Source: Candidatus Nomurabacteria bacterium RIFCSPLOWO2_12_FULL_46_14 (lineage in GTDB: Bacteria; Patescibacteriota; Minisyncoccia; Phycocordibacterales; UBA9973). Taken from it: a stretch of DNA of 6,639 bases. The translations under genes and the position numbers were made by a program. Shown in pieces: positions 1-5,615 of this stretch (position 1 is the first letter of the stretch; every line of letters starts with the position of its first letter). Below the pieces are notes generated by a model that made no database searches, was not told where the DNA came from, and saw only the letters and a program-made list of their open reading frames with translations. The stretch spans positions 1 through 6,639 of the forward strand of contig MFVV01000026.1 in NCBI GenBank assembly GCA_001786225.1. Direction: 5' to 3'.

Positions 1-854
1 TGGGAAACCAGAACATAGTGATCCGACCATACGCATTAGACGCGGTGGAAGCTCAACGGATAAAAGCTACTCTAGGGATAACAGGCTAGTTCCGCCTAAG
101 AGTTCATATCGCCGGCGGAGTTCGGCACCTCGATGTCGGCTCACCTTAGCGCGGTGGTGGAGAAGCTACCAAGCGTTTGGCTGTTCGCCAATTAAAAAGG
201 TACGCGAGCTGGGTTCAGACCGTTTAGGAATTGGGTTTTAGGTTCTAGTGACTAGGTTCTAGCTGAATGCAAATTCTCCTAGCCACCTATAATTAAAACT
301 TACTGCCTGATTCTTGAACAGTCTGAATCCCGCGAGGAAATATTCTGTTATACAACCAAGTGCATTAAATTGCACATCACGGCGGCGCTTTGCAGAAATG
401 CAAGGTGGCAAGCTAACTTATATCGGTGGAATCCTATTCATTAAAATGAAGGACAACGCCGAGGGAAGTTTACAACACCCGTAGAGACTGAATGTTAGCC
501 AGCTCATTTTTGAGTTGATGTCACAGTCCGATCCTTCCAGTAATGGAAGTTAACATAGATGCGTGAGACAGGTTGGTCTCCTATCTACTGCACTCGTTGA
601 TTCTTGAGAAGATTTGCCGATAGTACGAGAGGACCTCGGTGAACTGACCTCTGGTGTATCTGCTGTCGCGCCCGCGGCACCGCAGAGTAGCTATGTCGGG
701 AATGGATAACCTCTGAAAGCATCTAAGAGGGAAGCCAGCTTCAAGATTAGGAATCGTTAAGAACCCTAGGAGATGACTAGGTTGATAGGCTTTAGGTGTA
801 AGCGCAGTAATGCGTTGAGCCGAGAAGTACTAATGTTTCGATTCCTGTTAAGAA
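1..854 (+). rRNA. rrl: 23S rRNA, 3' part (domains V-VI), interrupted by an intron at 224-561
   Basis: This is the last part of the large-subunit rRNA; its 5' part lies before the window. Exon sequence runs 1-223 and 562-854. Landmarks match universal 23S positions: the peptidyl-transferase strand at 126-142 (A133 equals E. coli A2503, G135 equals G2505), the A-loop core CTGTTCGCC at 181-189, T215 equal to U2585, A570 equal to A2602, and the sarcin-ricin loop AGTACGAGAGGACC at 622-635. The conserved block GTAAGCGCAGTAATGCGTTG lies at 798-817, and TACTAATG at 828-835 is followed by 19 bases as in E. coli, putting the 3' end near 854. Joining T223 to C562 restores the normal reading GACCGT-CGTGAGACAGG, which defines the insertion exactly. 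The 3' end is set by alignment from memory and may be off by a few bases. Confidence 0.96.
224..561 (+). ncRNA. Group I self-splicing intron in 23S rRNA (site L2593), no endonuclease gene
   Basis: The 338-nt insertion follows T223 (equal to E. coli U2593) and ends with G561, as group I introns follow U and end in G. Pairings seen by eye: P2 282-288 with 403-409 (7 perfect pairs); P3 412-417 with 494-499 (GCTAAC/GTTAGC); P4 423-428 with 457-462; P5 432-434 with 451-453, capped by 437-441/446-450; P6 463-465 with 478-480; P7 486-490 with 524-528 (GACTG/CAGTC); P8 501-506 with 511-516; P9 534-539 with 544-549, closed by a GTAA tetraloop. AGAGACTG and ACAGTCC resemble the classical R and S elements. 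Site 2593 is a known group I position, shared with the chloroplast intron that encodes I-CreI. P1 is not clear: the best fit pairs 217-221 with 234-238 and T223 with G233, leaving G222 bulged. There is no room for a homing endonuclease. Splicing activity is inferred. Confidence 0.9.
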
Positions 855-925
855 ATTTGGAAACCACTGCGTTCCGACAAACATCGGGACTGAAATTTAA
901 AGATTAAAAAATTTAAATATTATTT

Positions 926-1054
926 GAATGTTTTGTTTTGGTGGCTCGACGCTGGGGTCACACCTCTTCCCATTTCGAACAGAGAAGTTAAGCCCAGTAG
1001 TGGCGATGATAGTCCCTCGGGGCGAAAGTAGCTAGCCGCCAGAACAAAATATTC
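926..1054 (+). other. Extended stem enclosing 5S rRNA (likely processing stem)
   Basis: TGAATGTTTTGTTTTGG before and within the 5S 5' end pairs almost continuously with CCAGAACAAAATATTCA after it, allowing G-U pairs and one mismatch. The helix therefore extends about 6-8 pairs beyond the likely mature ends. Such stems commonly serve as ribonuclease entry sites in 5S maturation. It has no U-run tail, so it does not look like a terminator. Confidence 0.5.
934..1046 (+). rRNA. rrf: 5S rRNA
   Basis: The sequence has the normal 5S layout: a 5' strand ending GGTGGCTCGACGC, the conserved block CACACCTCTTCCCATTTCGAAC at about 959-980, AGAAGTTAAGCCCAG soon after, and a 3' strand AGCCGCCAGAAC that pairs with the 5' strand TTTTGGTGGCT. 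Size is about 113 nt, slightly below the usual 115-120. The terminal helix continues outside the predicted mature ends (926-940 against 1041-1054), so exact ends are uncertain by a few bases and the extra pairs may be a processing stem. It follows 23S by about 80 AT-rich bases with no tRNA between them, as usual for the distal part of a bacterial rRNA operon. Confidence 0.93.
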
Positions 1055-1061
1055 AATTTTG

Positions 1062-1070
1062 TGTTAAAAT
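1062..1070 (+). promoter_or_regulatory. Candidate extended -10 promoter for the nitroreductase operon
   Basis: TGTTAAAAT fits the extended -10 form TGnTATAAT with one change. No good -35 is seen 17 bases upstream, where the 5S end lies, but extended -10 promoters need it less. The predicted start point, 6-7 bases downstream, falls at 1076-1077, on the GTG start codon of the next gene. No clear rho-independent terminator separates 5S from this gene, so read-through from the rRNA operon is a second possible source of transcript. AT-rich DNA gives such matches by chance, hence moderate confidence. Confidence 0.4.
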
Positions 1071-1076
1071 ACAGGG

Positions 1077-2042
1077 GTGATTGAAAAGGATATTATCAAG
1101 GCCATCTTGGAATATGCTATTCGCGCGCCATCTACTCACAATAGCCAGCCATGGCTATTTAAGATTGAGGGCGACAAAGTTCACATATTTTTTGATAAAA
1201 AATATGTCTTGCCTTTCGTGGATAAAGAAAATCGGGATTTACACATCAGCATAGGCTGCATGCTGGAAAATTTAAGAATCGCGGCTCTGAATTCTAATTT
1301 TTATACCCATTTTTCCTATGGTCCTTTTAATAATGAAACCAAATTGGCCGAGGCCGCGCTTAATCCCGGGAACGTCAGCGACTTGGAAAAAGATTTATTT
1401 AATGCTATCCCCGGGCGGGTCAACGCGCGCGGTCTTTTTATCCAAGAGGACATTCCCCCGGATTTGATAAATAAAATAAACGCTCTATGTCTGGCGCCAG
1501 ACTTAACTGTAAGTTACATAACGGATAAAAATAATATAAAGGCCATAGCTCGCTTGACCAGAGAAGCCATTAAAGAGGCCTATAACCAAAAAGAATTCCG
1601 AAAAGAAATGTCCCACTGGATGAACAGCAACCTTTCCTTAAAAAAGGAAGGCCTCCCCGGTTATGCCCTGAAAATGCCTTTTTTCGTCTCGCTTATCATT
1701 CCGATTTTAATCCGATATTTTAACATTGGTTTTCTGATTGCTAATAAAAGCGCCCAAGCTTTGAGTTCGGCCCCGCTTATTATTGTTATTTCCGGGCCGG
1801 ATGATAAAAATTCTCGGCTGAAAGTAGGCATGCTCGCAGAGCGAATAATGCTCTATCTGCAATCTTTGAAATATCAAACTTCCATTTATGTGGGAGCCGT
1901 GGAAATAGGCGGGCGTTACGCGTCAATACAGAAAATTGCTCAAACAGAACATCGGCCGCAGTTCGTCTTTGCGGTCGGGCATATCCCAGGAAAACATCGT
2001 CTAACGCCGAGGCACAAATTGGCAGAAAAAATTATTCCATAA
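1077..2042 (+). CDS. Acg-like nitroreductase family protein (FMN-dependent oxidoreductase)
   Basis: A 321-residue protein of the nitroreductase fold, closest in motifs to the Acg/Rv1355c-type branch. Visible marks: the FMN-binding APSTHNSQPW at 17-26, the helix HISIGCMLENLRIAA at 56-70, the segment VGMLAERIMLYLQSL at 250-264, and a C-terminal RPQFVFAVGHIPG (293-305) followed by PRHKLAEKI, as in family members that end in a proline-arginine motif. Such enzymes bind FMN and do NAD(P)H- or substrate-linked redox chemistry; the substrate is unknown. A hydrophobic stretch at 199-221 is unusual for a soluble nitroreductase and may be a membrane-touching or lid element. The start is GTG: the frame has a stop at 1065-1067 and the conserved N-terminus begins within a few residues, so no other start fits. 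It lacks a spaced Shine-Dalgarno. It resembles the nitroreductase half of ThiF-nitroreductase fusions whose other half is the next gene. Confidence 0.85.
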   Translation: MIEKDIIKAILEYAIRAPSTHNSQPWLFKIEGDKVHIFFDKKYVLPFVDKENRDLHISIGCMLENLRIAALNSNFYTHFSYGPFNNETKLAEAALNPGNVSDLEKDLFNAIPGRVNARGLFIQEDIPPDLINKINALCLAPDLTVSYITDKNNIKAIARLTREAIKEAYNQKEFRKEMSHWMNSNLSLKKEGLPGYALKMPFFVSLIIPILIRYFNIGFLIANKSAQALSSAPLIIVISGPDDKNSRLKVGMLAERIMLYLQSLKYQTSIYVGAVEIGGRYASIQKIAQTEHRPQFVFAVGHIPGKHRLTPRHKLAEKIIP

Positions 2043-2056
2043 TATTTCCAAGAATC

Positions 2057-3145
2057 ATGAATAAGCAAAAGGAAGTGGAATACGAACCAAAATTATTTAA
2101 CCTAGAGACAGAAGCTGGCCGCGCCGCCTGGGGCAGATTCCGAGAAGACAATCCGAGCATGCGCCGCGTAGATACATTGGGCGAGCAAAAATACGAACTG
2201 GCTTTAGTCCGAAAGCCCTCTTTGGTTTCCCACGAATCTTTAAATGGCAATCTTTCCTTGCCTGTTTCTCCGGACGAAGGCGTGTGGTCATATTTTTCGT
2301 GGACGAATACGGCAGTGCGGATACTCCCCAAAGAAGATTATGAAGAACTTAGATTGTCTCGGAACAGAAATTTAATAACTAGAGATGAACAGAATCAGCT
2401 GGCATCGTCCATTGTGGGCGTGGCCGGGTTAAACGTTGGCAATCCGGGCGCCGTCTGCATCGCTCTGGAAGGCATATCTGGCAAGTTAAAATTGGCGGAC
2501 TTTGACGCGTTATCTGTTTCCAATTTAAATAGATTTAGAGCCGGGCTGTCCGATATCGGTATTAATAAAACCCATATTTCCGCTAGACAGATTTACGAAG
2601 TTAATCCCTACGCGGATGTGAATTTATATACTAAAGGTATTAAGGAAGATAATATTATGGATTTTTTAAACAAGCCTAAGGTTGATATTCTTATTGAAGA
2701 GATGGATAATTTAAAATTAAAAATAGCCATTCGGGAAAAAGCGCGAGCTTGCGGTATCCCCGTTATTATGGCGACCGGCAACGGGGAAGATGTTTTGATT
2801 GATGTGGAAAGATACGACCTGGACAAAAATCTGCCGTTACTTAACGGCTATTTGGAAAAAGAAGTGATGGAACGTGTCGGGGGCATAAAACCCGGAGAGG
2901 GGTCTTATCGGGAACGCATAGACCTGGCCCGTGATTTTATGGGAGTTTCCTATCTAGCTCCAAGACTTTTGCTTTCTTTCCAAGAGGTAGGCACAAGCCT
3001 GGCCGGAATTCCCCAGCTGGCCGAATCTGCCTTTCTGCGCGGGGCCGTCATCGCCCATTTTGCCAAAAAAATATTATTGAGAGAATCCATAGCCTCCGGC
3101 CGATACGCAATTTCTCTCTCCGGCAAGATGTTAAAACCAATATGA
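2057..3145 (+). CDS. ThiF/E1-like adenylating protein (Rv1355c-type ThiF half)
   Basis: A 362-residue protein with an E1-like (ThiF/MoeB/HesA) Rossmann domain at about 108-260. Motifs: glycine-rich GVAGLNVG at 121-128; LADFDALSVSNLNRF at 146-160, with D148/D150 and the ATP-contacting N156, N158 and R159; K171; and D217 in EEMDNL. These are the ATP/Mg positions of enzymes that adenylate a C-terminal carboxylate. The N-terminal 100 residues (FSWTNTAVRILP, then LRLSRNRNLIT) and ATGNG..LIDVERYD (239-254) match my memory of the fused ThiF-nitroreductase family (mycobacterial Rv1355c) better than sulfur-carrier E1s. Only two cysteines exist (134 and 232): no CxxC zinc pairs and no clear catalytic cysteine, so thioester transfer looks unlikely. 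It starts 14 nt after the nitroreductase gene without a strong ribosome site, and its TGA stop overlaps the next ATG. Substrate unknown. Confidence 0.82.
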   Translation: MNKQKEVEYEPKLFNLETEAGRAAWGRFREDNPSMRRVDTLGEQKYELALVRKPSLVSHESLNGNLSLPVSPDEGVWSYFSWTNTAVRILPKEDYEELRLSRNRNLITRDEQNQLASSIVGVAGLNVGNPGAVCIALEGISGKLKLADFDALSVSNLNRFRAGLSDIGINKTHISARQIYEVNPYADVNLYTKGIKEDNIMDFLNKPKVDILIEEMDNLKLKIAIREKARACGIPVIMATGNGEDVLIDVERYDLDKNLPLLNGYLEKEVMERVGGIKPGEGSYRERIDLARDFMGVSYLAPRLLLSFQEVGTSLAGIPQLAESAFLRGAVIAHFAKKILLRESIASGRYAISLSGKMLKPI

Positions 3146-4185
3146 CCAAGATAAGATTACTGAACCCAAAAAAATATCCGAGGCATGAGCAAGTTTATAG
3201 CTTTGAGGACAAGGCGGTTGGTTTGCGCGGGTATATAGCCATTCACAATACCTCTTTGGGTCCGGCTACGGGCGGCACGCGCTTGTATCCGTATAACAAC
3301 GATGCCGAAGCCCTGGAAGATGTGCTAAAATTATCCGAGGCCATGACCTACAAATGCGCCTTTGCCGGCTTGCCGTTCGGCGGCGGTAAGGCGGTGATTA
3401 TGGCTTCACCCCAACAAAAGACGAAAGAATTATTAAAATCATATGCTAAAGTTATCCATTTTTTTGGGGGCAAATATACTACCGGCACAGATGTGGGCAT
3501 ATCCGACGAAGACGCAAAATATATGTCAACCCTAACCCCTTTTATTTTAAGAGGCACCCGAGGCCGGACCAGTACCTCTCTTGTGGCCGCTCGAGGGGTG
3601 TATGAGAGCATTACCGCCTCTTTTAGGGAACTCTTGCCGAAGAAAAAGCTGTCGGCTATGACTATTGCCATCAAAGGTGCTGGTAAAATAGGGGCGGAAC
3701 TGATACGCTTGCTGTATAGTAGGGAGGCCAGGATAACCATTGCGGAGATTAATCCCGCGATTTTAAGTAAGATTAAAAAACTTTTCCCGAAGATAAAAAC
3801 AGCAGATTATAAAAATATTCACAAATTAAAAGCGGACATTTTTTCTCCTTGCGCCATGGGTGGGGACTTAAATAAAAAAACAATTAAGGAACTGGGTTGC
3901 CGGATTATCGCCGGTGGCGCCAATAATCAGTTGGAGGACGAGAAGGATATTGTTTCAATGCATCGCCAAGGAGTCTGGTACATACCGGACTATGTGGCGA
4001 ATGCTGGCGGGTTGATTCAAATAGTTGATGAATTGCGCAAAGGGGGATATAAATCCGAACGAGTTAAAAAAAATATTAAAAATATAGGCAGGTCCACCAC
4101 CCGTCTGATCCAAGAATCAAAAAGAACCGGTCTCCCTCCGTTGGAAATTGCCGGCAACATAGTTCGTGCAAGAATGCACCAATGA
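3142..4185 (+). CDS. Leucine dehydrogenase-type amino acid dehydrogenase (Glu/Leu/Phe/Val family)
   Basis: A 347-residue NAD-dependent amino acid dehydrogenase, close to the usual 345-365 of leucine/valine dehydrogenases. It interconverts a branched-chain or other hydrophobic L-amino acid and its 2-keto acid with ammonia. Catalytic residues are present: K71 in MTYKCA, K83 in GGGKAV and D117 in TGTDVG. LGPATGGTRLYPY at 39-51 is the family N-terminal signature. The Rossmann motif is GAGKIG at 179-184, and E202 at the end of the second strand favours NAD over NADP. SPCAMGGDLN (235-244), AGGANNQL (257-264) and YIPDYVANAGGLI (280-292) complete the signature. The ATG overlaps the upstream TGA in an ATGA, and its own TGA overlaps the next start, pointing to translational coupling. 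Free amino acid metabolism is poor in candidate-phyla bacteria, so a role in this operon's pathway is likelier than catabolism; that is inference. Phenylalanine as substrate is not excluded. Confidence 0.92.
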   Translation: MTKIRLLNPKKYPRHEQVYSFEDKAVGLRGYIAIHNTSLGPATGGTRLYPYNNDAEALEDVLKLSEAMTYKCAFAGLPFGGGKAVIMASPQQKTKELLKSYAKVIHFFGGKYTTGTDVGISDEDAKYMSTLTPFILRGTRGRTSTSLVAARGVYESITASFRELLPKKKLSAMTIAIKGAGKIGAELIRLLYSREARITIAEINPAILSKIKKLFPKIKTADYKNIHKLKADIFSPCAMGGDLNKKTIKELGCRIIAGGANNQLEDEKDIVSMHRQGVWYIPDYVANAGGLIQIVDELRKGGYKSERVKKNIKNIGRSTTRLIQESKRTGLPPLEIAGNIVRARMHQ

Positions 4186-5612
4186 AAAATAACAATATTT
4201 ACAAAGAAAAAGCTCTCAAGATTTTTGAATTCGCGGCGCGCAACGTGCCGGCTTATAAAAAACTGCTGGCGGAATATGGAATAAATCCCAAAATTATTAT
4301 AAAGAATAGAGATTTTGAAGGCATACCAATTATAGATAAAAAAAATTACCTGTTGGCTTTTCCTCCTCTCCAATTGGTGCCTAAAGGCAAGTACCCCCCC
4401 ATGCTGTCGGCCAGTTCCGGTTCTTCCGGCAAGCCCTTTTACTGGCCGCGAGGAGACGCGCAAGAGGCTTCCGGGGCGGAAATCCATCGCATTATTCTGG
4501 AAAATATTTTTAAGCTCAAAGGCAAGACTGTTTTGGCGATAGTGTGTTTCTCCATGGGCAACTGGATAGCGGGGACATTCACTCTGGCATCTCTCCGGGA
4601 AGTGGCTCGAAAAGATAAACATTTTAAATTAACCACTATTACTCCCGGCATAGACAAAGAGGACGCGGTGGGGGCTTTGAGGGATTTGGCGCCGTATTTT
4701 GACTCGGTTGTTGTTTTGGGCTATCCGCCGTTTATTATGGATGTGATTCTGGCTGCTAGGGAACTCGGCGTAAATTTGGAAAAATTGGATTTGTATTTTA
4801 TCTTGGCCGGAGAAAATTTCTCGGAGAAATGGCGTTCCATGCTTCTTAAAACTGCCGGAGCGGCGCAGGCGCTAAATAAGGTTGTGTCTATTTACGGCAC
4901 AGCCGATGCCGGCGCCCTCGGGCATGAAAATCCGTTTACTGTTACTCTTCGGCGGCTGGCTTCCAAACACAAGGATTTAAAAAAGGATTTATTTGGACAA
5001 TCGGCTTTCTTGCCCACTGTGGTTGCTTTTTATCCCGAGGGCGCTTTTTTTGAAGTGGTGAACGGCAATTTGATTCTGACCACTTCAGCCGGCATACCTT
5101 TGGTCCGTTATGATATAAAAGACCATGGCATGTTGCTCTCACATCAATATGTTATTTCTCTGCTGAAAAAACACAAGTTATACAAAATCTTGCCCGCCTA
5201 TCTCAAAAATTGGCGGCAGCCCATGGCGGTATTGCAGGGCAGGCAAGACGTTGCGGTTACATTTTACGCCGTGAATATTTACCCCGAAAATATAAAAGCG
5301 GGGCTGGAAGACGATCGGGTAGCCGGTTTAGTGACAGGCAAATACGTGATTGTGGCCGAACAAACGGAAAATCTTAGGGAACAAAAACTTAAAGTGGCCG
5401 TAGAGCTGAAAAAAGGAATTAACACCAATACTGATTTAGTGAAGATAATCACCAGCTCCTTGTTTGATAATTTAATTGAACTTAATACGGAATACAGAAA
5501 ATTGTCCCGTTCCATCAATCAAAAAGCTATGCCGGAGGTTAGTCTGGTGGAATATGGGCATGAGCAATTTATTATTAAAAAATCCAAGCACCGCTGGGTG
5601 CGCCAAACATAA
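4182..5612 (+). CDS. PaaK/CapK-like adenylate-forming enzyme (phenylacetate-CoA ligase family)
   Basis: A 476-residue member of the ANL superfamily, nearest the phenylacetate-CoA ligase/CapK/F390-synthetase branch. Motifs in order: the phosphate loop SASSGSSGKP at 76-85 (A3); YGTADAG at 238-244 (A5); PLVRYDIKDHG at 306-316 (A7, where the usual RYRTGD-like sequence is altered); and GRQDVAVTFYAVNIYPENI at 353-371, the PaaK-type hinge. A basic tail IIKKSKHRWV at 464-473 may carry the A10 lysine. Such enzymes activate a carboxylate as acyl-AMP and pass it to CoA, a carrier protein or an amine; the acceptor cannot be read here. It is some 40 residues longer than typical PaaK. The start ATG overlaps the dehydrogenase stop (ATGA), so the two are probably translated together. 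It could activate the keto acid or amino acid handled by the upstream enzyme, but no substrate-code residues support a firm choice. Confidence 0.85.
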   Translation: MKNNNIYKEKALKIFEFAARNVPAYKKLLAEYGINPKIIIKNRDFEGIPIIDKKNYLLAFPPLQLVPKGKYPPMLSASSGSSGKPFYWPRGDAQEASGAEIHRIILENIFKLKGKTVLAIVCFSMGNWIAGTFTLASLREVARKDKHFKLTTITPGIDKEDAVGALRDLAPYFDSVVVLGYPPFIMDVILAARELGVNLEKLDLYFILAGENFSEKWRSMLLKTAGAAQALNKVVSIYGTADAGALGHENPFTVTLRRLASKHKDLKKDLFGQSAFLPTVVAFYPEGAFFEVVNGNLILTTSAGIPLVRYDIKDHGMLLSHQYVISLLKKHKLYKILPAYLKNWRQPMAVLQGRQDVAVTFYAVNIYPENIKAGLEDDRVAGLVTGKYVIVAEQTENLREQKLKVAVELKKGINTNTDLVKIITSSLFDNLIELNTEYRKLSRSINQKAMPEVSLVEYGHEQFIIKKSKHRWVRQT

Positions 5613-5615
5613 TTT

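Noticed and set aside
224..561. Possible homing endonuclease or other protein gene in the 23S insertion
   Set aside because: Stops occur in all forward frames at short intervals and no LAGLIDADG-like frame is present; 338 nt is taken up by the ribozyme fold.
224..561. Intervening sequence removed by RNase III without ligation, or a group II intron
   Set aside because: An RNase III type insertion would be mainly one long hairpin, and a group II intron would need a domain V; neither is seen, while the group I P3-P8 and P4-P6 pairings are present.
855..933. tRNA gene in the 23S-5S spacer
   Set aside because: The spacer is too AT-rich and short, with no TTCGANTC-type T-loop and no cloverleaf.
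1056..1070. ATTTT...AAAAT hairpin after 5S as a terminator
   Set aside because: The stem is only five A-T pairs with no U-tract after it; the same bases fit an extended -10 better.
2057..3145. Thiamin or molybdopterin sulfur-carrier activating enzyme (ThiF/MoeB)
   Set aside because: No zinc-binding cysteine pairs, no ThiS/MoaD partner, and the N-terminal 100 residues match the Rv1355c-type family instead.
3348..3740. Minus-strand open frame of 130 codons inside the dehydrogenase gene
   Set aside because: Shadow of the conserved dehydrogenase core; no start signal or domain.
4017..4622. Long minus-strand open frame of 201 codons across the dehydrogenase-ligase junction
   Set aside because: It lies antisense to two genes with clear catalytic motifs, has low-complexity Phe/Arg/Ser-rich composition and no recognisable domain.
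1077..5612. Azole-modified peptide (TOMM/RiPP) cluster
   Set aside because: There is no YcaO cyclodehydratase, no precursor peptide and no transporter in the window; the resemblance is limited to having E1-like and nitroreductase folds.
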